A stretch of 64,000 nt of DNA from Mesostigma viride. Its lineage: Eukaryota > Streptophyta > Mesostigmatophyceae > Mesostigmatales > Mesostigmataceae. Below the pieces are notes generated by a model that saw only the letters and a list, made by a program, of their open reading frames with translations, was not told where the DNA came from and did no database searches. The stretch lies in the NCBI GenBank assembly GCA_009746045.1, contig RPFO01000076.1, forward strand, positions 542,614 through 606,613, given 5' to 3'. Positions 43,063 through 53,706 of the stretch are shown in pieces; position 1 is the first letter of the stretch; each line of letters begins with the position of its first letter. Position numbers and translations under genes: made by a program.

Positions 43063-43299
43063 TAGTACAACAATTACAATACATCATCACTTGATCTTAG
43101 CTTGCAATTTATAAACATTAAATCATCATTTTTAAAAGGAACAAATATAATTGATCATCCACAAGTCCGCCTGTAAGTGGGTGCACACGGGTGTACACTA
43201 CGGGTGTACACAGGTGTACACGCCGGGTGTATTATGTAGTAGAAACAGCCCGGTACATGCTCTACTACCAGTCTGCCACACGCTAAGTGTCGTTGGTAT

Positions 43300-43530
43300 G
43301 TAGCTAGTGGCGTGACCCACAACGTCGTTGTGGGTCACGCTCCACTTCGGTCTACTGCCACACGCCGTGTCGGCGCTTGGTATCTACATCTATGTGGTGG
43401 CGTGACCCACAACGTCGTTGTGGGTCACGCTCCACTTCGGTCTATGTACTGCCATGCCACACGCTAAGTGTCGGCGCTTGGTATGTAAGCTTATCTTACT
43501 GTATTTAGTCATTTTAGTGGCGTGATCCAC
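43300..43530. repeat. tandem repeat with internal palindrome
   Basis: Two and a half units of about 85 bp, each with GTGGCGTGACCCACAACG and its near-perfect inverse CGTTGTGGGTCACG, then CTCCACTTCGGTCTA and a GTGTCGGCGCTTGGTAT block. Confidence 0.75.
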
Positions 43531-43608
43531 AACGAAGCCGATACATGTGTACCCTCATCTGACACTTATGTACTAATACCGTCTCTGACACATATGTAAG
43601 TACTGGAA

Positions 43609-44035
43609 ATGCCGTCTCCCAAGGTACGCAATCTACCGACTTGCGTGCTCAAGGGGCCGGTTTTCCCCCGGGTGCGCACTTCTCAGAATCGCACGACCAC
43701 ACCGCGCGCAACCTGGAGTGTGCGTTTGAAAGAAAACAATGCCATTTCCAAAGGTGTAGGTACGCAATCTATCGACTTTACTAGGGAGTGCGTAACTAGG
43801 GAGTGCGCAAGGGGCCGGTTTCCCCCCGGGTGCGCACTTCTCAGAATCGCACAACCACACCGCGCGCAACCTGGAGTGTGCGTTTGAAAGAAAACAATGC
43901 CATTTCCAAAGGTGTAGGTACGCAATCTATCGACTTTACTAGGGAGTGCGTAACTAGGGAGTGCGCAAGGGGCCGGTTTCCCCCCGGGTGCGCACTTCTC
44001 AGAATCGCACGACCACACCGTGCAACCTGAAGTGC
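43609..44035. repeat. 158-bp tandem repeat, about 2.7 copies
   Basis: Unit runs from CCATTTCCAAAGGTGTAGG to GTTTGAAAGAAAACAATG; copies at about 43740-43897 and 43898-44030 are near-identical and the first copy (43612-43739) is shorter. Confidence 0.85.
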
Positions 44036-44945
44036 GTGAATTGGCACCGTGCGCGTTTCGGAAATGCACGACTTAGCCATGGCGGCTTTGCACCCGTGCT
44101 TGCAATTTACTGTACGTTTGCGGACGAATTTCCCGGCCAAACTCAGGAAATAGAGCTTATACGTCCCAAATATGATTCGGATCAATTTTTAGCTCGCGGG
44201 GATGCGATTTACCACGTGCCGTCAGTGTTCTTGCTGGGAAAAACTGCGATCAGGCAGGTTCGACGGAATTGATTACTACAAGTGCTTTACGGCGCAACCC
44301 GGCGGGTGTCTAGGTTTATTTAATTACTTGTTATCATGCATCGTCGTTGAATATAGGCAGCGGCAGTAAAGATGTGACGATTTTGACCACCCTGTCACAT
44401 CACAGCTTGTGTGCCGCAAAGTGCCGCTTTTGCGGGCACTGCCTGGGCCAAGGTAACGTTAGCCATGCAAGGTATGGCTGGTTTATCGTTCCCCCATGGT
44501 TTCCTGACGTTTGTAAATGAATTTAATCTTGTGAGGCGTTGTCACTTTTCAGCCTTGATGATCTTTCTCGACCGTTGCCTGGCCCTCTCTAAAGCCCTCT
44601 TTTTTTACCATGCAAATGCCACACCATGGTGTGGTAGTGCATGTTTCTAACGCTAAATGCGTTGAATAACATTCATAGATGTTATTTATTCTTTTGCTAC
44701 GTTCATATTGCGTGATTGTTTGGCCATGGGCTGCTTCAAGGGTGCTTTCAAGCTTATACGGGTGATAGAAAATCTTGGTGACAAACCATGGGCATAATGT
44801 GCCAGTCAGTATGCTGGCCATGTCATGTCAAAATAAACAGTTTAGCCAGGAGGAGGAGGATTATAAGATGCTGAGCTGGGCTTACAACTGTTTAGGGTTT
44901 AGGGTTGTGATGGTTGGATGGTTGGGGGCTGCAGCTAGCGTGCGT

Positions 44946-45090
44946 GGATAAATAGTGGTTGGATGGTGAGGATTTGCTGCCATGTGTGCATGGATGGTGG
45001 TGGGATGGTGGGGGGTTGCAGCCATGCATGCGTGGATGGTGGTGGGATGGTGGGGGGGTGCAGCCATGCGTGCATGGATGGTGGTTGCAA
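44946..45090. repeat. about 42-bp minisatellite, inverted relative to 45603-46165
   Basis: CATGGATGGTGGTGGGATGGTGGG units, reverse complement of the units in the next array. Confidence 0.8.
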
Positions 45091-45164
45091 CTGCCCATTG
45101 TTCATGATCCAAGAAATTTACGGCTAGACTATGCGAAGTTGAATTGAATTATTTAAATTGAATA

Positions 45165-45490
45165 GAATTGAATTGAACTGAACTGACTTGAATTGACTTG
45201 AATTGAATTGACTTGAATTGAATTGACTTGAATTGAATTGAATTGAATTGAATTGAATTGAATTGAATTGAATTGAATTGAATTGAATTGAATTGAATTG
45301 AATTGAATTGAATTGAATTGAATTGAATTGAATTGAATTGAATTGAATTGAATTGAATTGAATTGATTGAATTGAATTGTCAATTGAACTGTCAATTGAG
45401 TTGTCAATTGAATTGTCAATTGAGTTGTCAATTGAATTGTCAATTGAATTGTCAATTGAATTGTCAATTCAATTGTCAATTGTCAATTGT
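45165..45490. repeat. (AATTG)n microsatellite and TTGTCAATTGAA repeats
   Basis: About 40 AATTG units (45165-45366) followed by about ten 12-bp TTGTCAATTGAA units. Lies between the two inverted minisatellites. Confidence 0.95.
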
Positions 45491-45602
45491 CAATTGAACT
45501 AAATTTCGTCTCATTTAATCAGTAAGCTTACTTTAATCCATTAATTATAATCCATGACTTAGAAGTATCAAGAAGTCCCTACATCCCCACCATCAAGGAC
45601 TC

Positions 45603-46165
45603 CCTACACCCCCATCATCCAACTACCATCCACGCACGCATGGCTGCAACCCCCCACTATCAAACCATCATCCACGCACACATGGCTGCAGCCCACCACC
45701 ATCAAACAACCATTAATGCATGCATGGCAGCATCCCCCCACCATCCAACCACCATCCACGCATGCATGGCTGCACCCCCCACCATCCAACCACCATCCAC
45801 GCACACATGGCTGCAACCCCCCATCTTCCAACCACCATCCACGCACACATGGCTGCAACCCCCCACCATCAAACCACCATCGGCACGCATGCATGGCAGC
45901 AAAACCTCACCATCCAACCACCATCCACGCATGCATGGCTGAACCCCCCACAATCCAACCACCATCCACGCACAACACATGGCTGCAACCCCCCACCATC
46001 CAACCATCATCCACGCACACATGGCTGCAGCCCACCACCATCAAACAACCATTAGTGCATGCATGGCAGCAATCCCTCGCCATCCAACCACCATCCACAC
46101 ACGCATTGCTGCAGCCCCCCACCATTCAAGCACCATCCACGCACATACGCCATCACCTCCTACAG
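45603..46165. repeat. about 42-bp minisatellite, about 13 copies
   Basis: CATCCAACCACCATCCACGCA-CATGGCTGCA-CCCCCCA units with length variants. Related in core to the array at 20283-21295. Confidence 0.9.
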
Positions 46166-47317
46166 TAATGTCCAACCACCATCCACAAAGCACGGGGCTT
46201 ATGGATTACAAGGCATTCAGCACGCCTGAATGCATGTAAGGCATGGACCACAAAATTTGCAGATGGCATGCTGAGAAAAGTAAAATCTGATTAAAATGTA
46301 GCAATGCCGTTAATAACAGCAATAACGCCTAGAAACTGACCAGTCTTTTGCACGCTTCTTGGAACAAGGACGCCGCCACCAGGCAGGTCAGGTCGGTTTC
46401 CTGACTACGCAATATAGACTCTCTAATACAAACTTTAAAAAATAAATGAAGCACGTGCAGCAAAATCAATGTCTTCCTGGCCAGTTCTCGACAATCTTAC
46501 AAGCACGCCACCGGAAACGTTAGTCAAAATAGCAAAAGCTGCGGGAAATTTGGCGAGGAAACAAAACGGCGAACAAAACGGTAAGAACATCCCGGAGATG
46601 ACGCTAAAACCAAGCCATAACGGACTGTTCAAGCGCAAACAGATTGGTAGATGAGGTGCAGAAAAAGAGCCTTCCGCAGCAGGCCTGATTACCTGCCTGG
46701 CACGCGAGGAAAGCGAGTTAACCATGGCAGGCTGGAATGCGCTTCGCGCAGGCCTGCTTACTTTACCTCCGAAGGAAACCGGAAATGGCCACAAATCAAA
46801 GCTAATTCGCTTGATTCCTATTTCCTCACTTTAAACCCCTCCCTTCTGCGTCGTTCAATACCAGGAATCTTGGCTATCACTCTGGCAAGAAGCCAATCTA
46901 ATATATTCATCGCGGCCAGATTTGCGAATCAGACCCCCTCGCAACCGTGGGTTAAAGAAGGGCAGCGGTCTTTCATACCTAATGCATATTTCGTCAACAA
47001 AACATCTTTTGGAGTATCTTTCATACAGCATCGATCTCCATAACTTTTTTGCATTTCGGCCGACAAATTAGGCAAGTTTTCATGGAACGCGCACCGCCAT
47101 GGCCACCTTCGCACGTATACACTACACAGCCAGGCCCCTTTTACGTTCTGTACTTCTGTAGGTACATTACGTGTTGGGCCGGTGGTCAGCTCGTAACAAG
47201 TCAGTCAGTCTGTCTCGTGCGGAACTTCAAGTACGAAATTCGCCACCACTTTGGGCCGTATCGGTCCTTGGTAGTTACGCAACAAACATTCGATCGGTCG
47301 CCGTGGAAAGTACCATT
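46166..47317. other. TIR-element interior, nothing recognised
   Basis: No domain seen; open frames up to 130 codons on both strands look random. Confidence 0.5.
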
Positions 47318-47357
47318 GTTGCGTAACTAGTTGCGTTACCGCGGGTTGGTACTGTAC

Positions 47358-47879
47358 GGCGCGATTCTCCTGCAGCCCCTCCTGGAGTGGGATGCCCGTC
47401 GTCCAGCGCCCCTCCCGGGCCAGGGCCTGGACTCCCGTGGCCATCCTCCCCCTCGGGCTAGCGACTACCTAGAGACGTTCGGGTCGCGACAGTGCGCTCG
47501 TCGGTGGCGCTCACGTGAGGTTCGGCACATCCGGTTGTGGCCGGCTAACGTGGAGCCTCTGATAGATCTGTTCTTCTCTACGGGTTTGCGTCCCCGGATC
47601 CGGTACCATCGCCTACTCCTGCGGGCTCTCTGTTTGATCGCGGTAGAGCCTTTCCTATGCCTCTTTGCCTGTGGCTTCATGGAGTGGGCCCGTGGCCAGG
47701 TCGTTCTTACGCAGCATAGGTATTAATGGGCCTTTCTGGGCCTTTTTCCTGATGGCGTGTGGGCCGATGTTTTCCTCACTGTAGATAGGCATGACAAGGC
47801 CGATGATGTGGCCCACTACCAGGCGTATCTGGATGTTCTGCTGGCCTCGCGTGGCACTTACCAGACTGATGGCAACTAG
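47358..47879 (+). pseudogene. gypsy A ORF3 remnant, C-terminal part
   Basis: Continues the C-terminal module (YLETFGSRQCARRWRSRE, GQVVLTQHRY) with a TAA at 47725-47727 where B reads TAC. Ends GTYQTDGN-TAG. Confidence 0.82.
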
Positions 47880-48252
47880 ATAGAGGGCCTTAGGCCCGAC
47901 CTGAGGGTGTTGTCCCTCCGGTATATAGAGTCGCCCTCATATTCTGGCCAGTTGATTGGTCGTTCTTGGTCCTTGGTACTGATTTGTTTACTCTGTGTGT
48001 CCTGCCCAGTGCCGTCCCCCCCGGCAAGGACTCCGTTCCAGGCAGTTAGGGGAACCTCCCACCAGGCTTGGTGCTGGCTAACCCTACACCACCCGGCGTG
48101 GTGGTGGAGACCGTGTGAACTATTGGTGCTTTGTATCTTGGATGGCCTATCGATTGTGTTGGTGTGTGCTGGGTGCATTAGGTTTTTCCTACCCCTTTGG
48201 TTTCCTCCCCGTGCGTAGGGAGAGGGCTCCCTACCTTTGTGGGGGGGGGAGG

Positions 48253-48826
48253 TGTTACGTCGCGTAACTTTTGTTGTTGTTACGGACGTAAATTAGGTCC
48301 CTTGTTGCCTCAGCCATTCCGGAGCAGTTCGCTGACTTTCCTAGGCTTACGTGTAGTAAGGACCTTTTGGCCGGTCGGTACCGGGCCTTGTGACGTGGCA
48401 ATTGTACAGTATGGTGGTTCGGTGCAGTCGCGCCGCGCTGCGTACTTTAGTAGTGGTCCTTTTATCCTGCGTGTGAACCTTGTGGACGTGCGTTGGTCCT
48501 GTGGGCGAGGGTCGATGTCGGCCCGAGCATACACGCCTGTCGGCGATCATTTATGCAGCAGTTGTCCTTCGTGAATGGCACTCGGCGTGTGTTAAATGAA
48601 TTAACACATTTAGGCTTGGGTCACGGCAGTGTAGTATTGTTTCCTTCGTAGTACCCTGGTTTTATTCGGTATATGGCGTATTATAAGGGAATGCATTGAG
48701 AAGCAGCGTCGTCGCGTCCTAGGTCTTATAGCCAATATAGCTCCTCACTCCTCGGTAGGTGCCTCATCACTAGTTTAGGTAAGGTTAGGCGAGATGTTTG
48801 GGATAGAGTCGAGCCAGGGCGTAACA
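48253..48826 (+). repeat. 3' LTR of gypsy A
   Basis: 574 bp, one A/C difference from the 5' LTR. Preceded by a polypurine tract (48238-48252). Confidence 0.93.
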
Positions 48827-48831
48827 CCTAC

Positions 48832-48882
48832 CTGGATGTCCTGCTGGCCTCCCGTGGTACCTACCAGACGGATGGCCATTAG
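48832..48882 (+). CDS. gypsy B ORF3, last 16 codons (after gypsy A)
   Basis: Continues in frame from 34605 once gypsy A and one CCTAC are removed: LDVLLASRGTYQTDGH, TAG. Confidence 0.85.
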   Translation: MDVLLASRGTYQTDGH

Positions 48883-49253
48883 ATAGAGGGCCTTAGGCCC
48901 GACCTGAGGGTGTTGTCCCTCCGGTATGTAGAGTCGCCCTCATGTTCTGGCCAGTTGACTGGTCGTTCTTGGTCCTTGGTGCTGATTGGTTTACTCTGTG
49001 TGTCCTGCCCAGTGCCGTTCCCCCCCCGGCAAGGACTTCGTTCCAGGCAGTTAGGGGAACCTACCACCAGGCTTGGTGCTGGCTAACCCTACACCTCCAG
49101 GCGTGGTGGTGGAGACCGTGTGAACTATTGGTGCCTTGTATCTTGGATGGCCTGCTGACTGTGTTAGTGTGTGCTGGGTGCATTAGGTTTCCTACCCCTT
49201 GTTTTCCTCCCTGTACGTAGGGAGAGGGCTCCCTACCTTTGTGGGGGGGGAGG

Positions 49254-49826
49254 TGTTACGTCGCGTAACAATTCGTTGTAGTTACGGACGTAAATTAGGT
49301 CCTTTGCCTCGGTTGTCCCTAGGTTTACGTTTAGGCTCCTACCGGGACATTATTGTCCTCGTAACAGTACTGTGGTACATTGGGTGCCGTTGGGCGCCGC
49401 GCCGCGTACTTTACTAGTGGTCCTGATCCTGTGGTAGAATGTAGTGGACCAGCGTGCATCAGTAGATTTAGTGGACCAGCGTGCACCTGTAGGCGAGGGC
49501 CATGTCGGCCCGAGCGTGTTGGACCGTTGGTGACCATTTATGCGCGTTCTACCCCTTGTGTGTGCACTCGGCGTGTGTTAAGTGAATTGACACATTTAGG
49601 CTTGGGTCACGGCAGTGTAGTTGTGTTTCCTTCCTCTATTCCTGGAGTAAACGGGTTTTGATAAATGGTTGTATGGCGTATTATAGTAACACTTACGTAA
49701 ATGCATTGAGATCAGCTCCGTCACGTTCGTCTTTCGCCAGAGGGTTAAGTAGAGGAGGCCTGACCAGTTTAGGTAGTATCAGGCCCATTAGAGGTAGAGG
49801 TGGAGGTAGATATCCGCGGCGTAACA
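49254..49826 (+). repeat. 3' LTR of gypsy B
   Basis: 573 bp, TGTTACG...CGTAACA, preceded by a G-rich polypurine tract (49241-49253) and followed by CACAG. Confidence 0.93.
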
Positions 49827-49831
49827 CACAG

Positions 49832-51444
49832 ACCCCCTTTCTCCTTCATGCCAAAGGCATGTCGCAGCTGCTATTGGACCCGATAAACGATCCGGCAATC
49901 TGTGGGTGCAATAAGACCCATGTGAGCATATCATAACGGGTGCATGGGCAAGTGATCTGAGCATTGCCATGACGTAGCATGGTTGTACAAGGACTAAGCT
50001 AAGGCTATGGCTGGTTGTGTACCGTGTGTTAGCGGTGCACGTGACTAGGTATAATGGCTCAGCTAGGCAAACATTCTAGGCATGGCTGCCATGGCGGCAG
50101 AGACTGCCAATGATTACAAGCTAGGGCTATTCTAGCCCGCAGGGGGCGTCCACATCTCGTGGTTGATCATCAGGTCCCCGCCCCTCCAGTAAACCTTGGG
50201 ACGTCAGGATTGTTGATTCCCAGCACGTTGAACGCGTTGTGTCAGCACAGCGATCCCCCCTGCATCCAAACAAAGGCACACCGATAACCAAGAAAAGAGT
50301 ATGCAAATGTGCAGCCTTGTTCATTGAAATTATGGCTGGCTTACGCAAAGAGCGACTGTAAGATGACCTATACAGTGGGGCCGGAAACAGCTTGCTTGAT
50401 CAGGGCGTGTTTTTCGAGCTTCACTGGCCGGGAGTGTCTAGTGGTGAGAACCATTGCTGCGATCGCTTTCCCACCATTTACGAGGAAATACCCGCAAATG
50501 AAAAACCACTGAAACGGTCTAGCTTGATTCAGTCATTGCATTAGCCACATGCCATCATGCATGTTTCCAAACGTCCAAGAACTGCCCACGGTGCAAATGC
50601 AAAAATCCGGAGGACACGACCTCATTGCTTCATATTTGTATGCAGAAGAATAAAAAAGTAACATGCATTAAGGGCCCGCCTGCATAAAGGGCCTGAATTC
50701 TGATGCGGGCCCAACGGCAGCACCGCCAAAGCAGATAAGGGCCCGCAGTCTGATGCGGGCCCCACGGCACCACCGCCATAGCAGAGCTCGAAGGTCGTGG
50801 TGCGCGTGAAACGTACGTACCTATGCCCTTTGTCGGTAGGTGCCGTTGGGGTCAAATTGGGTGCCGCCAAAATCGGGCCGACGCGTCAATAGACTGAGGC
50901 CGTCGATGAGTGCCATCATGCGGCTTGGGTCACTTCTGTTGGAGAACTTCAGCTAAGTTAACTTAACGCAAACCACTGGTCGCCCGCGTCGGGAACCGGC
51001 CCAACGGCTCTCCCGCAACAGAAAATTACGCGGCATACTGCATAAGTCGTCGGATGGTTACATTTCGACGGTCAAGATTTCATGATGAGGTTTGCGTTCA
51101 ATTTGCCGCAGTTTGCCGCCCAGAGAAAGTAGTTGTTGGACTCGTTGCCCACGATGAAACACAATCAAGCAAGCCGTTTCCGGCCCCACCGTGTAGGTCA
51201 TGTAGTCGCTCTTCACGTCAGCCAGCCGTAATTTCAATGCACAAGGCTACACATTTCCATCTCCATTCATATTCATAATCCTGCACGACTCGAAAACGCG
51301 GACAAGATAACGGCAGGCTCGAGCTACCATGGTCCGGATTCTCCCGATTTCTGGCCGCCTGCGCTGGTTGTCTCCTTGATATTGGCAACTCTCTCCGGTA
51401 AGAGATTTTCCGCAGTTTGGCTGTTTCGAAACGTTGATTAAGTG
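49832..51444. other. CACTA interior; inverted repeat family R2 and short tandem repeats
   Basis: No gene recognised. A block at about 50280-50400 is roughly the inverse of 51130-51250, and 51205-51380 is also found at 42690-42850 inside the TIR element. Two GCGGGCCC-centred units of about 53 bp occur at 50699-50790. Confidence 0.6.
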
Positions 51445-51449
51445 AGATG

Positions 51450-52403
51450 AGTTGTACAAGCTAACGCTTATACTTTTTATGCGCAAACCTTTTAGCTAAG
51501 GTTAACGCATATTCTTACATCCTGCGCAGGATGTAAGAATATGCGTTAACCTTAGCTAAAAGGTTTGCGCATAAAAAGTATAAGCGTTAGCTTGTACAAC
51601 TTAAAATCTTTGCGCGTTGGGGCGGAATATTAAGCGGCTCCCTAACTAGGGTTTACTTCCGCATCGACTTACTAATTCGATATCGAATTACTGATTCGAT
51701 ATTAATTAATCCCGGGAAGGTCCGATATCTACCTCGCTAGGCGATTAATTAGGTCCGACCGGTGCCCCGGCGGATCCTCCCAAATAATCCCTACTCGGCA
51801 CTGGCCCCACGAGGTTTCGAACCCATGACTTCCGCGCCGCGCCGGTTCTAAGTTGTACAAGCTAACGCTTATACTTTTTATGCGCAAACCTTTTAGCTAA
51901 GGTTAACGCATATTCTTACATCCTGCGCAGGATGTAAGAATATGCGTTAACCTTAGCTAAAAGGTTTGCGCATAAAAAGTATAAGCGTTAGCTTGTACAA
52001 CTTAGAACCGGCGCGGCGCGGAAGTCATGGGTTCGAAACCTCGTGGGGCCAGTGCCGAGTAGGGATTATTTGGGAGGATCCGCCGGGGCACCGGTCGGAC
52101 CTAATTAATCGCCTAGCGAGGTAGATATCGGACCTTCCCGGGATTAATTAATATCGAATCAGTAATTCGATATCGAATTAGTAAGTCGATGCGGAAGTAA
52201 ACCCTAGTTAGGGAGCCGCTTAATATTCCGCCCCAACGCGCAAAGATTTTAAGTTGTACAAGCTAACGCTTATACTTTTTATGCGCAAACCTTTTAGCTA
52301 AGGTTAACGCATATTCTTACATCCTGCGCAGGATGTAAGAATATGCGTTAACCTTAGCTAAAAGGTTTGCGCATAAAAAGTATAAGCGTTAGCTTGTACA
52401 ACT
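51450..52403. mobile_element. hierarchical palindromic foldback element P1, TSD AGATG
   Basis: 954-bp palindrome centred at 51926/51927 with plan P-c'-P-c-P. P is a perfect 150-bp palindrome present at 51451-51600, 51852-52001 and 52253-52402; c' (51601-51851) and c (52002-52252) are 251-bp inverted arms. Each P begins (A)GTTGTACAAGC and ends in its inverse. AGATG flanks the whole (51445-51449 and 52404-52408). The arm inner end carries GGGTTCGAAACC, like a tRNA T-arm. No coding capacity. Confidence 0.85.
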
Positions 52404-52475
52404 AGATGCCTTCGGATCAGGAGACTCACACAGCCGCGAAATCATGCCAAAGGTCATATGTTCGATCCCTTGCTG
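52404..52475 (+). other. tRNA-like 3' half (box B-like) beside P1
   Basis: AAAGGTCATATGTTCGATCCC fits a variable loop plus T-arm (box B GTTCGATCC). The upstream sequence does not fold as a canonical tRNA, so this may be a tRNA-derived (SINE-like) remnant. Confidence 0.3.
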
Positions 52476-52907
52476 GTAGCTTCTGAGCTTTCTTATTTTC
52501 TGTGTTCCGCGGAATCTCAGATTTGGGCCGCTAGCGTTTTCACGTTTGTTGCTTTCTGATCCGACGACAACGTTGTGCCTTGCTCGTGTGACATCTGGCG
52601 CATGGTGTGATTCATGTGTATGGTGCTGCCTTGCCACATGGGGCTGCTTTGCCATAAGAGTGAGTGTTGGGTTCTACACATTTGCTGCATGGGCCGTTAG
52701 GTGCTGGTGAGCTCTTCCTTGTAGAACGCTTACATCTATGTCAAGGATCTGATTTCTTTTCCTCTTGCGTATATTGTGTCGGTTTGTTTATTTCTTGCAG
52801 GGACCACGAGAGTAAAATGCAAGCGGTTCCACTTTCAAGTCAGCATGTGACGCCCTGTCGACCGGCACGCTTTGTTAGCTAGCTACCAATGATATAGTAT
52901 TTGATGA

Positions 52908-53055
52908 TAGGCATTGAATGCGGAAGATGTCATAACGCCATAACAGACTGTGTTGAACAGGCATTGAATGCCGAAGATGTCATAACGCCATAACAGACTG
53001 TGTTGAACAGGCATATTTGAATGCCGAAGATGTACATAACGCCATAACAGTGTTG
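52908..53055. repeat. about 57-bp tandem repeat, three copies
   Basis: GGCATTGAATGC(C/G)GAAGATG, TCATAACGCCATAACAG and TGTTGAACA blocks repeat, with a four- to five-base insertion in the third copy. Confidence 0.85.
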
Positions 53056-53224
53056 AATAGTTGAATCAACGGGTTCTTGCAGCTGTAAACATTAAAATTA
53101 TTCAAACATTTAATGAAAAAATCATTATTGTTCGTGCTGTTTTGAACAGCGGTTGTTACTGGCACTGCATGCATGTGTCTGCTGCCAGCATATTGCATTA
53201 TGGGTGTGTTTTTCAGCGCTGTGT

Positions 53225-53525
53225 TTTCTCACTTTCTCACGTCCTGTTTTTCTCACTTTTCTCACGTCCTGATTTTCTCACTTTTCTCACGTTTCACACC
53301 TCCCGTTTTTCTCACTTATCTCACGTCCTGTTTTTTGAGATTTTTCTCACGTTTTTCCCCTTTTTTCACCTTTTTGGGGCAATCTCACCCGGGTGAGATT
53401 GCCCTTTTCTCACCCATTTCTCACCCTATTTTCTCACTTTTCTCACCCATTCTCACCCATTTCTCACCCTTTTTCTCACCCATCTCACCCTTTTTCTCAC
53501 CTTTTCTCACCCATTCTCAAAGCCG
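53225..53525. repeat. CACTA right subterminal repeats
   Basis: Dense TTTTCTCAC/TTTCTCACCC units, inverse of the left end; includes a CTCACCCGGGTGAG palindrome at 53385-53398. Confidence 0.75.
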
Positions 53526-53562
53526 AGTTCCTAGTGTAGTATGCACGCACGCACGCAGTCAT

Positions 53563-53706
53563 GCCCTCCCTTCCTCCCTCCCTCCCTCCCTCCCTCCCTC
53601 CCTCCCTCCCTCCCTCCCTCCCTCCCTCCCTCCCTCCCTCCCTCCCTCCCTCCCTCCCTCCCTCCCTCCCTCCCTCCCTCCCTCCCTCCCTCCCTCCCTC
53701 CCTCCC
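53563..53706 (+). repeat. (CCCT)n microsatellite
   Basis: About 36 uninterrupted units; the complement (AGGG)n can form G-quadruplexes. Confidence 0.97.

Larger units (their letters stand above)
42095..47353. mobile_element. non-autonomous TIR element with 36-bp perfect inverted repeats, target GTAC
   Basis: Ends AGTACCAACCCGCGGTAACG... are perfect inverted repeats of 36 bp (42095-42130 and 47318-47353), flanked by GTAC (42091-42094 and 47354-47357), which occurs once at the corresponding site of the ORF3 alignment (near-identical GTAT in gypsy C). The ends contain three CGCAAC/GTTGCG cores. The 5.2-kb interior holds tandem repeats, hairpins and fragments shared with 50262-51380 and no transposase. 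Superfamily unassigned. Confidence 0.75.
34606..48826 (+). mobile_element. Ty3/gypsy element A, defective, interrupted by a TIR element
   Basis: TSD CCTAC (34601-34605 and 48827-48831), inside ORF3 of gypsy B. LTRs of 574 bp differ at one position, so the insertion is very recent. Gag and ORF1 are intact. Pol has a one-base deletion, a premature stop and a large deletion that removes the integrase core and the ORF3 N-terminus. It must have been mobilised in trans. A 5.3-kb TIR element (42095-47353) later entered its ORF3 remnant. Confidence 0.93.
25084..49826 (+). mobile_element. Ty3/gypsy element B (chromovirus type), interrupted by gypsy A
   Basis: Target duplication CACAG at 25079-25083 and 49827-49831. 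Order: truncated 5' LTR, ORF1 (hybrid-binding domain), gag, PR-RT-RH, integrase plus chromodomain, ORF3, 3' LTR. Gypsy A (34606-48826, TSD CCTAC) sits inside ORF3. Gag and the pol link carry single-base indels, so B is not autonomous now. The overlapping LTR parts (331 bp) differ at one position, so the insertion is young. Confidence 0.92.
24591..53536. mobile_element. CACTA (En/Spm-like) non-autonomous transposon, interrupted by gypsy B
   Basis: Begins CACTAGGAACTC and ends GAGTTCCTAGTG, flanked by TA (24589-24590 and 53537-53538). Dense subterminal GTGAGAAAA repeats occupy both ends (24604-24935; inverted 53225-53525), a hallmark of CACTA elements. A paralogous empty site, GAGTAACTAGTAT, is visible at 24136-24148. 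Without gypsy B and its contents the element is about 4.2 kb, including the palindrome 51450-52403. No transposase was found. Confidence 0.7.
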
